Source: Bacillota bacterium (GTDB lineage Bacteria; Bacillota; Clostridia; DSM-8532). From it: a stretch of 28,690 nt of DNA. Below, one piece after another: positions 7,166-14,896 of this stretch. Location of the stretch: positions 1-28,690 of the forward strand of contig JAEXRM010000184.1 of NCBI GenBank assembly GCA_023440865.1. Reading direction: 5' to 3'. Every line of letters starts with the position of its first letter. Positions within the stretch are counted from its first letter, which is position 1. A model generated the notes under the pieces. That model was not told where the DNA came from, did no database searches, and saw only the letters and a list, made by a program, of their open reading frames with translations. The position numbers and the translations under genes are program-made.

Positions 7166-7195
7166 ATCATACCACAAGCGCGTTTTTACGCGCAA
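7166..7195 (-). promoter_or_regulatory. Promoter of the PP2C-LysM gene
   Basis: On the minus strand TTGCGC (7190-7195), an 18-base spacer and TATGAT (7166-7171) preceded by TGG (an extended -10) lie about 95 bases before the start codon. The spacer contains a perfect inverted repeat, GCGCGT-TTTT-ACGCGC (7178-7193), which overlaps the -35 and could be an operator. Confidence 0.6.
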
Positions 7196-7252
7196 CACGC
7201 ATGCGGCAGGGGAATCCGGCCTTTCAGCAGTGTGCCGGCGCCGGGGATGCGA

Positions 7253-7281
7253 TTGACAAGGGCCGTTCCGTCCTCTAGAAT
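7253..7281 (+). promoter_or_regulatory. Promoter of pflBA
   Basis: TTGACA (7253-7258), exactly 17 bases, then TAGAAT (7276-7281): a near-consensus sigma-A promoter. Transcription should begin near 7288, a few bases before the ZTP aptamer. The 364-base interval 7071-7434 is fully explained by this promoter, the divergent promoter at 7166-7195, the riboswitch and its terminator. Confidence 0.85.
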
Positions 7282-7292
7282 GGACGTACAAA

Positions 7293-7368
7293 CGGCCCAT
7301 GCGACTGGCGGATCCAGCGGAAACAACCGCGGCGGAGCATGGGTGGCGCGTTGCCGGCCGCCTGGGCA
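7293..7368 (+). ncRNA. ZTP/ZMP riboswitch (pfl motif) aptamer
   Basis: The leader matches the pfl-motif consensus. Stem P1 is CCCATGC (7296-7302) with GCATGGG (7337-7343). The conserved GACTGGCG follows at 7303-7310, then a small hairpin (CGG at 7318-7320 with CCG at 7327-7329) and GGCGGAG (7331-7337). The conserved CCGCCTGGGCA lies at 7358-7368. In known ZTP riboswitches the GGCG and CGCC elements pair as a pseudoknot around the purine intermediate ZMP or ZTP, which builds up when 10-formyl-tetrahydrofolate is short. This class is named for its frequent position before pfl genes, as here. The formate product can feed one-carbon metabolism, which explains the logic. Recognition is by eye from the consensus. 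Confidence 0.93.
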
Positions 7369-7407
7369 GAGCTTCCCGCAAGGGAGGGCTTGTGCACAGG
7401 CTTTTTT
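7360..7407 (+). terminator. Expression-platform terminator of the ZTP riboswitch
   Basis: GCCTG (7360-7364) pairs with CAGGC (7397-7401), continuing inward through GCA/TGC, AGC/GCT and CCC/GGG around a GCAA loop, followed by six T (7402-7407). The 5' arm reuses the CGCCTGGGC segment needed for the aptamer pseudoknot. Ligand binding should therefore block the terminator and switch pflBA on. A second T-run lies at 7412-7418. Confidence 0.85.
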
Positions 7408-7434
7408 GTCGTTTTTTTCGGAAAGGGGTATTGC

Positions 7435-9672
7435 ATGATCGGCGAGACCGCCTGGGAGGGCTTCAGCGGCGGACATTGGCAGCAGGAGACGGACGTGCGC
7501 GACTTCATTGTGCGCAACCGCACGCCGTACGACGGCGATGAGGCCTTCCTCGCCCCCGTCACCGAACGCACGGCGCGCCTGTGGGCGCAATGCGCCGTCC
7601 TGCTGGCCCGCGAGCACGAGGCTGGCGGCGTGCTCGACATCGACACGGCCACGATCAGCGGCATCAACCGGCATGGCGCAGGCTACATCGATCGGGCGCT
7701 CGAAACGGTTGTGGGCCTGCAAACGGACGAGCCGCTGAAGCGGGCCGTCAACCCGTACGGCGGCATCCGCCTCGCGGTGCAGGCGGCCCACGCGTACGGC
7801 CGCGATGTGCCGAAGGAAATCGTGGACCTCTTCACCCAGGTGCGTCGCACCCACAACGACGGCGTGTTCTCCGCCTATACCGGCGAAATGCGCCGCGCCC
7901 GCAAATCGGGGGTCATCACGGGCCTGCCCGATGCATACGGCCGCGGCCGCATCATCGGCGACTACCGGCGCGTGGCGCTTTATGGAACAACCTTCCTGGC
8001 GTCCGGAAAGCAGCGCGACCTCGACGGCATGCTCGACCGTGACATGGACGAGGAAACCATCCGGTTGCGCGAGGAGGTCAGCGACCAGATCCGCGCTTTG
8101 GAGGAACTCGAGGCGCTGGGCGATGCCTACGGCTTCGACCTGAGGCGGCCGGCCGAGAACGCGTCGGAGGCGGTGCAATGGACCTATCTTGCGTTCTTGG
8201 GCGCAGTCCGTGAAACCAACGGCGCAGCCAACTCGCTCGGTCGCGTCGCCACCTTTCTCGACATATACCTGGAAAGGGATCTCGCACGGGGCTTGCTCGA
8301 CGAGATCCACGCCCAGGAGCTGATCGACCAGCTCATCCTCAAGCTGCGGCTCATCCGCCATCTGCGCACCCCCGACTACAACGAGCTGTTCGCGGGCGAT
8401 CCGCTGTGGATCACCGAATCGCTCGGCGGCATCGGACAGGATGGCCGTCACATGGTCACGCGCACCACCTTCCGTTTCCTGCACACGCTCGACCACCTGG
8501 GCCCCTCGCCGGAACCGAATCTCACCGTCCTGTGGTCCGCCCGCCTGCCGGACGCCTTCAAGCGGTACTGCGCGAAGGTGAGCATCGCCACCAGCACGGT
8601 GCAGTACGAGAACGACGACCTCATGCGTCCGGATTACGGGGACGACTGCGGCATTTCCTGCTGCGTGTCGGCCATGCGCATCGGCAAGGACATGCAGTTC
8701 TTCGGCGCCCGCTGCAACCTGCCCAAGCTGCTGCTGCTCGCCCTCAACGGCGGCCGCGACGAGCTGACGGGCGAACAGATCGCCCCGGAAACGGAGCCCT
8801 ACGCGGACGAATATCTTGACTATGACAAGGTGCTCAAGCGGTTCCACACACAGCAGCGCTGGCTGGCACGGCTGTATGTCAACACGATGAACGTCATCCA
8901 CCACATGCATGACCGGTACGCGTACGAGCGTCTGATGATGGCCCTGCACGACACCGATGTCCACCGCTACATGGCGTTCGGCATCGCGGGCCTCTCCGTT
9001 GTCGCCGACTCCTTCAGTGCCATGCGTCACACCTATGTGCGCTGCCTGCGCAACGGCAGCGGATTGATCACGGACTTTGAGATCCGTGGCGAGTTCCCGC
9101 GGTTCGGCAATGACGACGACCGCGTGGACGGCATCGCGGCGGAGCTGGTGCGCGGCTTCATCGGCGAGCTGCGCAAGACGCCCGCCTACCGCGGCGCCGA
9201 GCACACACTCTCGATTCTCACGATCACCTCGAATGTCGTCTATGGCAAGAAGACAGGGGCCACACCCGACGGCCGGGGGAAGGGCGAGCCCTTCGCACCG
9301 GGTGCGAATCCCATGCACGGGCGTGACATGATGGGCGCGCTCGCAACGCTCAATTCGCTGGCGAAGCTGCCCTTCTCCGCCTGCCGCGACGGCATATCGC
9401 TCACGCTCTCGCTGCTGCCGCGCGCGCTAGGCACAGATGACCGGTTCCGGCTGCGCAATTTCGGCGCGATGCTCGACGGCTATTTCTCCCAGGGCGGGCA
9501 CCATGTGAACATCAACGTCCTCGACCGCGCAACACTCGAGGACGCGATGGCCCACCCCGAACACCATCCGCAGCTGACCATCCGCGTCTCGGGCTACGCC
9601 GTGCTGTTCAACCGCCTCACGCCCGCCCAGCAGCGCGAGGTCATCGCCCGCACCTTCCATGACGCGATCTGA
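7435..9672 (+). CDS. pflB: Pyruvate formate-lyase, glycyl radical enzyme
   Basis: A 745-residue protein, close to the 760 of the E. coli enzyme. It converts pyruvate and CoA to acetyl-CoA and formate in the cytoplasm. The active-site pair C409-C410 lies in GISCCVSAMRIGKDMQFFGA, as in true pyruvate formate-lyases and not in glycerol or choline lyases. The glycyl radical site is G720 in RVSGYAV, followed by FNRLTPAQQREVIARTF at the C-terminus. ATG 7435 is chosen because GAAAGGGG precedes it at 7421-7428; longer frames run into the riboswitch. It is the first gene after the ZTP riboswitch and 69 bases before its activase. The enzyme is destroyed by oxygen once activated, which supports an anaerobic host. 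Confidence 0.97.
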   Translation: MIGETAWEGFSGGHWQQETDVRDFIVRNRTPYDGDEAFLAPVTERTARLWAQCAVLLAREHEAGGVLDIDTATISGINRHGAGYIDRALETVVGLQTDEPLKRAVNPYGGIRLAVQAAHAYGRDVPKEIVDLFTQVRRTHNDGVFSAYTGEMRRARKSGVITGLPDAYGRGRIIGDYRRVALYGTTFLASGKQRDLDGMLDRDMDEETIRLREEVSDQIRALEELEALGDAYGFDLRRPAENASEAVQWTYLAFLGAVRETNGAANSLGRVATFLDIYLERDLARGLLDEIHAQELIDQLILKLRLIRHLRTPDYNELFAGDPLWITESLGGIGQDGRHMVTRTTFRFLHTLDHLGPSPEPNLTVLWSARLPDAFKRYCAKVSIATSTVQYENDDLMRPDYGDDCGISCCVSAMRIGKDMQFFGARCNLPKLLLLALNGGRDELTGEQIAPETEPYADEYLDYDKVLKRFHTQQRWLARLYVNTMNVIHHMHDRYAYERLMMALHDTDVHRYMAFGIAGLSVVADSFSAMRHTYVRCLRNGSGLITDFEIRGEFPRFGNDDDRVDGIAAELVRGFIGELRKTPAYRGAEHTLSILTITSNVVYGKKTGATPDGRGKGEPFAPGANPMHGRDMMGALATLNSLAKLPFSACRDGISLTLSLLPRALGTDDRFRLRNFGAMLDGYFSQGGHHVNINVLDRATLEDAMAHPEHHPQLTIRVSGYAVLFNRLTPAQQREVIARTFHDAI

Positions 9673-9741
9673 GAGCAAACCGCACGCACGGGGGCGCGGC
9701 GCGGCCGGTCGCACATGGCGCGATCTGAAAGGAGCAGGCCG

Positions 9742-10536
9742 ATGACCGGACGCATCCATTCCATCGAGACCTTCGGCACCGTGGACGGCCCCGGCATCCG
9801 GTTCGTCGTCTTCCTGCAGGGCTGCCGCTGGCGCTGCCGGTATTGCCACAACCCCGACACCTGGGCTTTGGACGGGGGCACCGAATGGACCGCCGAAGCC
9901 CTCGCCGCCACCGCGTTGCGATATCGCGCCTGGTTCGACGCCTCCGGCGGAGGCGTCACGGTGTCCGGCGGCGAACCGCTGCTGCAGGCCGCGTTTGTCG
10001 CAGCGTTCTTCGAGCGCCTCCGGGCGGAGGGCGTCCATACCTGTCTCGACACGAATGGCGATTGGCCGCAAGGCGTCACAGACACGACCCCACCGCTCCC
10101 CCAACCGGCCATCTCCCCGCCGGCCGCACCGGATACCGCTCCGGCCACCCCGGCACAGCCACTGCTCGAGCGGCTGCTCGACGCAACCGACCTCGTGCTG
10201 CTCGACGTGAAGGAGACCGATCCGGACGGCCACCGCGCGCTCACCGGCGCCGATCCTTCCGGCATGCAGGCGTTCGCGGGCCTGCTGGCACGCCGCGGCA
10301 TGCCCGTCATCTTCCGGCACGTCCTGGTGCCCGGTCTGACCGATGCGCCCGACCAGATCGCCGCTGTCCGCCAGTTTGCCGCCCTGCATGCGTCATCCCC
10401 TGAAATCCAGTGGCTTCCGTACCATTGCATGGGCATCTACAAATGGCGCGAGTTGGGTCTCCCCTATCCGCTCGAGGGCGTGCCGGCCCATTCCGGGCCG
10501 CTGCCGGACGATCCCCGGGAATCGTGCGGGAATTGA
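9742..10536 (+). CDS. pflA: Pyruvate formate-lyase activating enzyme (radical SAM)
   Basis: A 264-residue radical SAM protein that installs the glycyl radical on PflB. The cluster motif CRWRCRYC (C28, C32, C35) follows TVDGPGIRFVVFLQG. VSGGEP binds S-adenosylmethionine, and the barrel continues through CLDTNG, LVLLDVKE, RHVLVPGLTD and WLPYHCMG. Start ATG 9742 has GAAAGGAG upstream (9727-9734). The oddity is a segment at about residues 107-141 rich in Pro, Ala and Thr, placed between CLDTNG and the LLDATDLVLLD strand. Typical activases have only a short helix there. The flanks remain in frame and well conserved, so the enzyme is probably active. The gene overlaps the promoter of the following acyl-CoA synthetase. 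Confidence 0.95.
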   Translation: MTGRIHSIETFGTVDGPGIRFVVFLQGCRWRCRYCHNPDTWALDGGTEWTAEALAATALRYRAWFDASGGGVTVSGGEPLLQAAFVAAFFERLRAEGVHTCLDTNGDWPQGVTDTTPPLPQPAISPPAAPDTAPATPAQPLLERLLDATDLVLLDVKETDPDGHRALTGADPSGMQAFAGLLARRGMPVIFRHVLVPGLTDAPDQIAAVRQFAALHASSPEIQWLPYHCMGIYKWRELGLPYPLEGVPAHSGPLPDDPRESCGN

Positions 10537-10561
10537 AAGCGCCTCATCCATTCGATATAAT
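10533..10561 (+). promoter_or_regulatory. Promoter of the acyl-CoA synthetase gene
   Basis: TTGAAA (10533-10538), 17 bases, then a perfect TATAAT (10556-10561). The -35 box contains the TGA stop codon of pflA. The transcript would start near 10568 with a leader of about 137 bases. In that leader CACC-GGATCC (10574-10583) can pair with GGATCC-GGTG (10637-10642 and 10646-10649) across a three-base bulge. No known riboswitch class was recognised. Confidence 0.8.
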
Positions 10562-10704
10562 GGGGGCTGCATGCACCGGATCCTTTCCTGCATGCCACAT
10601 ACGTCCGCCGCCGCGCAGCTCCGGCCGGGCCGGCGCGGATCCACCGGTGAAGCGCGCCAGGTGTCAGCCGGCGTTCGCGGTTTCCAGGAAAAGGAGAAGC
10701 AGCC

Positions 10705-12537
10705 TTGTCATCAAAAACAGGCCTCTATGATGTCCGGACCATTTCCGACCTGCGTGACCTCGTCCACCAGAGCGCGGAAATCTATGGCGATGCCGATGCG
10801 TTCCTCGTCAAGGATCCGCGTGGCGGCACAACGCGAAGCGTATCCTTCCGCCAGTTCCAGCGCGACATCCAGGCGCTCGCCGTCACCTTGCGCGATCGGG
10901 GTCTCCAGGGCGCCCATATTGCTATCGTTTCCGAGAATCGCTACGAATGGTGTGTCTCCTACCTGGCCGTCACCTGCGGCGGCAGTGTGGTCGTGCCGAT
11001 CGACCGCGAGCTGCCCGAGCACGAACTGGCAATCCTCCTGCAACGCTCAGGCGTGCGTGCGGTGCTGTGCTCCGCCGAATACGCCGCGCGCATCGCCGAC
11101 ATGCGTTCCGGGCTGCCGGCCCTTCAGCATGTCCTCGACTTCGATGCGGATACCGAAACACCCGAATCATCCTCCTTCTGGAAGACGCTGCGCGCCGGGC
11201 GCATCACCCTCGAAACCGGCGCGGCCGTGCCGGCGGAGCCCGCTCTCGATCCCAGCGCCATGTGCGCGATCATCTTCACCTCCGGCACCACGGAGCAATC
11301 CAAGGGGGTCATGCTGTCGCAGAAGAACATCTGCGCCGACATCATGGCCGTCTCGCGACACCTGTACGCCGACAACAACGACTGCATCCTCTCGATCCTG
11401 CCGCTGCACCATACCTATGAATGCACGGCGGGCTTTCTGACGATGGTCTACCTTGGTGTGACCATCTGCTTTTGCGAGGGATTGCGCCACATCAACCGAA
11501 ACCTGCAGGAATACAAGCCCTCCATGATGATGAGCGTGCCGCTGATCCTGGAGAACATCTATTCGAAGATCGTCAAGAAGGCCAAGAAGGAGAAACGCTA
11601 CCCCGCCCTCCGTTTCGGTCTGGCCATCGCCGGCTTCCTGTTCCGTCTGGGCATCGACGTGCGCCGCCAGATGTTCGCCGAGGTTCATGAGACGCTGGGC
11701 GGAAACATGCGGCTGATCATCGCCGGCGCCGCCGCTCTCAATCCGAAGGTTTCACGGGCGTTGCGCGCCATGGGCCTGAACATCATGCAGGGCTACGGGC
11801 TTACGGAATGCTCCCCCATCGTCTCCGTCAACCGGCTGGATCTATACCGCGACGCCTCGGCGGGCCTGCCGCTTCCCGGGGTCCATGTCACCATCGAGAA
11901 TCCGGGGCCGGACGGCATCGGGGAGATCGTCGTACGCGGCGACATTGTCATGCTCGGTTACTACAACAACCCGGAAGCCACGGCGGCCTGCCTTGTGGAC
12001 GGCGCACTCCATACCGGCGACAACGGATACATGGACCGAAACGGGTTCCTGTTCATCTCGGGCCGGCAAAAAAACGTCATCGTCACGAAGAACGGCAAGA
12101 ACATCTTCCCCGAGGATGTCGAGCTGTACCTCAACAAGAGCGTCTTCATCAAGGAATCCCTGGTATACGGCGTGGATGGCGGCGCCGACGAGGACACCAT
12201 GGTGTGCGCACGCATCGTGCCAAACATGGAGGTCATTGTCGAGCAGTTCGGCCAGGTGCCCGTGCAGGACGACCTGTACCGCCTCATCAAGGGTGAGGTT
12301 GCCAAGGCCAACAAGAAGCTCTCCGCCTACAAGAAGATCCGCCACTTCGACATCCGCGAGGGAGAGTTCGAGAAGACCACCACGAAAAAGATCAAGCGCC
12401 ACATCGAGCTGTCCGCCCTGCTCAATCTCGACGGGGTCGGCAAATCGCTGGAGGATGTCGGCAAATCGCTGGGCGACGTGAGACGATCCCTTGGCGACAT
12501 GGCCGTCAAGGCGGGGAAGGCACTCTCGCGCAAGTGA
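10705..12537 (+). CDS. Long-chain acyl-CoA synthetase (AMP-forming)
   Basis: A 610-residue adenylate-forming enzyme that activates a fatty acid to acyl-CoA through an acyl-AMP. The phosphate-binding motif IIFTSGTTEQSKGV lies near residues 190-203, followed by GYGLTECSP, HTGDNGYMD, then GRQKNVIVTKNGKNIFPEDVE. A Lys-rich C-terminal part (KKLSAYKKIRHF, TTKKIKRH) carries the likely catalytic Lys. The layout fits the FadD15-like long-chain group. The start is TTG 10705, with AAGGAG eight bases upstream; no ATG is placed as well. The last 35 residues hold three heptads, VGKSLED, VGKSLGD and VRRSLGD, an amphipathic tail that may bind membrane or a partner. The exact acyl substrate is not determined. 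Confidence 0.9.
   Translation: MSSKTGLYDVRTISDLRDLVHQSAEIYGDADAFLVKDPRGGTTRSVSFRQFQRDIQALAVTLRDRGLQGAHIAIVSENRYEWCVSYLAVTCGGSVVVPIDRELPEHELAILLQRSGVRAVLCSAEYAARIADMRSGLPALQHVLDFDADTETPESSSFWKTLRAGRITLETGAAVPAEPALDPSAMCAIIFTSGTTEQSKGVMLSQKNICADIMAVSRHLYADNNDCILSILPLHHTYECTAGFLTMVYLGVTICFCEGLRHINRNLQEYKPSMMMSVPLILENIYSKIVKKAKKEKRYPALRFGLAIAGFLFRLGIDVRRQMFAEVHETLGGNMRLIIAGAAALNPKVSRALRAMGLNIMQGYGLTECSPIVSVNRLDLYRDASAGLPLPGVHVTIENPGPDGIGEIVVRGDIVMLGYYNNPEATAACLVDGALHTGDNGYMDRNGFLFISGRQKNVIVTKNGKNIFPEDVELYLNKSVFIKESLVYGVDGGADEDTMVCARIVPNMEVIVEQFGQVPVQDDLYRLIKGEVAKANKKLSAYKKIRHFDIREGEFEKTTTKKIKRHIELSALLNLDGVGKSLEDVGKSLGDVRRSLGDMAVKAGKALSRK
12436..12498 (+). repeat. Three 21-bp tandem repeats coding heptads
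   Basis: Units at 12436-12456, 12457-12477 and 12478-12498 encode VGKSLED, VGKSLGD and VRRSLGD. The first two are nearly identical in DNA and the third is diverged. They extend the C-terminus of the acyl-CoA synthetase beyond its conserved domain. Confidence 0.8.
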
Positions 12538-12547
12538 CGTGACCAGC

Positions 12548-12585
12548 CGGAGCCATGGTGCCGCACGAGGCTGCGGCAGGCTCCG
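12548..12585 (+). terminator. Strong hairpin after the acyl-CoA synthetase gene
   Basis: CGGAGCC (12548-12554) pairs with GGCTCCG (12579-12585), and inside it TGCCGCA (12559-12565) pairs with TGCGGCA (12572-12578), with a four-base bulge on one side. No T-run follows, so termination is uncertain; it may be a 3' stability hairpin. Confidence 0.4.
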
Positions 12586-12665
12586 CGAGATACTGCAATG
12601 GACGCCGCCATGACCTGCGGCGGAGGTCGATCCGGGAAGCGGCGGATGCCGCGGGGAGAAGTGCC

Positions 12666-13493
12666 GTGAAGACCTGCTATCACTCACACAGCCGGTTCTG
12701 CGACGGTTCGGGCGAACCGGAGGCATATGTTCTCGCAGCCATGGAACGCGGATTCTCCGCCTTCGGGTTCTCCAGCCATGCCCCCCTGCCGTTTGAGACG
12801 GAGTGGAACATGAAGGCGGAAGACCTGCCGGAGTACCTGGCCCTGACCCGAATGCTGCGCGAACGGCATGCCGGTTCGATCGAACTGTACACCGGCCTGG
12901 AGGCCGACTGGTTTCCGGGATGCCACGATTGGCGGACGGAGCCCGGCATCGCCTATACATTGGGCGCGGTGCATTTCCTGCCGCATCCGACACATGGCGG
13001 CCCCCTATCGGTCGACGGCAGCCTCAAGGAATTCCGTTCGACACTGGAGGAGGGCTTCGACGGCGACATCCGTGCCTTCGGCGAAGCGTACTTCGCGGCG
13101 GTGCGCGACATGCTGGTGACCATGCCGCCAAACATCCTCGCCCATCTGGACGTATTCCGCAAAAACAATGCCGGTGAACGGTTTTTCGACGAGGATGCGG
13201 TCTGGTACCGTGAAGAAATGGAAAAGACGCTTGAAGTCGTGCTGTTGTCCGACGTCATCGTCGAGGTCAACACCGGCGGCATGACGCGCGGGTATCTGAA
13301 GGATCCCTACCCGGACTGGTGGGCGCTCGAAGCTGTCCGCGACGCCGGCATTCCAATCATGCTCAACGCGGATGCGCATCGCCCCGAGCACATCGACTCC
13401 GGATATCCGGAGGTACAGGACCGCCTGTTGTCAATGGGATTCCGGAAGCAGCGCATCCTGCTCGAGGGCATCTGGCAGGACGTGCCGCTCTGA
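12666..13493 (+). CDS. HisK-type PHP phosphatase (histidinol-phosphatase family)
   Basis: A 275-residue PHP protein. Metal-site motifs run in the family order: YHSHSRFCDG at the N-terminus, FGFSSHAP, TGLEADWF, LGAVHFLP, LAHLDVFR and LNADAHRPEHI. This pattern and length match the HisK-type histidinol-phosphatase family, which dephosphorylates histidinol phosphate in histidine synthesis. No other his gene is nearby, so a different small phosphate ester is possible. GTG 12666 is chosen because GGGGAGAA ends five bases upstream and the HSHS motif then falls at the normal distance from the N-terminus. The MFS gene follows after 46 bases and may be co-transcribed. Confidence 0.87.
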   Translation: MKTCYHSHSRFCDGSGEPEAYVLAAMERGFSAFGFSSHAPLPFETEWNMKAEDLPEYLALTRMLRERHAGSIELYTGLEADWFPGCHDWRTEPGIAYTLGAVHFLPHPTHGGPLSVDGSLKEFRSTLEEGFDGDIRAFGEAYFAAVRDMLVTMPPNILAHLDVFRKNNAGERFFDEDAVWYREEMEKTLEVVLLSDVIVEVNTGGMTRGYLKDPYPDWWALEAVRDAGIPIMLNADAHRPEHIDSGYPEVQDRLLSMGFRKQRILLEGIWQDVPL

Positions 13494-13539
13494 GACCGGG
13501 CACCGCCACGCATCGGCAACCCGGCTGGAAGGAATCAGC

Positions 13540-14787
13540 ATGAAACGTTCCCATCCCCTGTTGGAAACGCTCACAAGCCTGCGGGGGAATCCCCGGGCCT
13601 GTGTCTGGACCGAACCGCTCTGGGGCATCCCCTACAATCTCTATGCCCCGTATGCCACGCTCTACATGTACGCGCTCGGTGTCAACGATGTCCAGATCGG
13701 CTACATCGCTTCCATCGGCATGGTGCTGCAGATCCTGTTCTCGCTGCTGGGCGGCGTGGTCACGGACAAGCTGGGCCGCCGCCTCACGACGCTCCTGTTC
13801 GATCTCGTCGCCTGGTCCGGCGCCAGCCTTGTCTGGGCGCTGTCACAGAACTTCGGGCATTTTCTGATCGCGGCGGGGCTCAATGCCGTCATGCGCGTGC
13901 CGATGAACTCCTGGACCGGCCTGCTGGCGGAGGATGCCCCGAAGGACAAGATCGTCAGCATCTACGCCCTGATCTACATCTGTGGTCTCGGCGCCGCCTT
14001 CTTCTCGCCGCTATCCGGCCTGCTGGTCGATCGCTTCGGCGTCATCCCGACGATGCGCGGGCTGTACTGGCTGACCTTCGTACTGATGACCACGAAAATC
14101 GTCGGCCTGTACTTTTTGACAACGGAGACTGCGGTGGGCCGGCAACGCATGGCCGATACGCGCAACACATCGATCTTCCGGCTCCTGGGGCAGTATGGCG
14201 GGGTCATCGGCAGGATTCTCCGGAATCCCGATACCCTGCTGACCCTGTCCCTGATGGTCGTCATGAATGTGGTGGGCGTGGTCAACGGCACCTTCTGGAC
14301 CCTCTACGCCGCGGAGACCGTCGATGTGCCGGATGGACTCATCGCCTTGTTCCCCTTCCTCAAGTCGATCGCCATGCTCACCAGCTTCTTCACGTTCGTG
14401 CCGCGGATCCGCCCGGATCGCTTCCGCCGTCCGATGCTGACCGGCTTCGTCCTGTTCGCCGCAAGCCAGCTGCTGCTCATCACCGCTCCGCACAAGGGAG
14501 TGCTGCTTTTGTGCGTGAGCATCATCCTCGAGGCTTTCGCGGTGGCGCTGATCAATCCGCTGCTCGATTCGATGCAGATCCTCATGGTCGACCCGGCGGA
14601 ACGCTCCCGCATCATCTCGCTGCTGTTCGTTGCCGTCATCGCGCTCTCCTCTCCCTTTGGCGCGATCGCCGGCCTGTTGTCCTCGGTCGACCGGCGGCTG
14701 CCATTTGCGCTGATTCTCGTGCTGCTGGGCATCGGTTTTCTGCTGGCCCTCAACGCGCGGAAACCGGAATCGGAAAGCCGGAGATGA
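13540..14787 (+). CDS. Major facilitator superfamily transporter
   Basis: A 415-residue integral membrane protein with about twelve hydrophobic segments and the MFS loop signature GGVVTDKLGRRLTT between helices 2 and 3. A longer central loop near residues 200-230 separates the two six-helix halves. ATG 13540 follows AAGGA by six bases. The substrate cannot be told from the sequence; its position 46 bases after the HisK-type phosphatase gene gives only weak functional context. The C-terminus is short and basic. Confidence 0.88.
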   Translation: MKRSHPLLETLTSLRGNPRACVWTEPLWGIPYNLYAPYATLYMYALGVNDVQIGYIASIGMVLQILFSLLGGVVTDKLGRRLTTLLFDLVAWSGASLVWALSQNFGHFLIAAGLNAVMRVPMNSWTGLLAEDAPKDKIVSIYALIYICGLGAAFFSPLSGLLVDRFGVIPTMRGLYWLTFVLMTTKIVGLYFLTTETAVGRQRMADTRNTSIFRLLGQYGGVIGRILRNPDTLLTLSLMVVMNVVGVVNGTFWTLYAAETVDVPDGLIALFPFLKSIAMLTSFFTFVPRIRPDRFRRPMLTGFVLFAASQLLLITAPHKGVLLLCVSIILEAFAVALINPLLDSMQILMVDPAERSRIISLLFVAVIALSSPFGAIAGLLSSVDRRLPFALILVLLGIGFLLALNARKPESESRR

Positions 14788-14896
14788 CGCCCTGCCATCC
14801 GCTTCCCGATGGAATTTGTGCTTGCATGGATTGGCCTGATACCTTACGCTGACAAAGCAAGTCTGTCTGGCCCAAATCGAATCGATGGAGGATCAC

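Noticed and set aside
7186..9318. A 710-codon open frame on the minus strand
   Set aside because: It lies opposite pflB, whose catalytic Cys pair, glycyl radical site and full length are clear. The antisense frame is a by-product of high GC codon use and has no ribosome binding site or family motif.
11842..12993. A 383-codon minus-strand frame across the acyl-CoA synthetase and HisK-type genes
   Set aside because: It crosses two real genes and the intergenic region; composition is that of a shadow frame.
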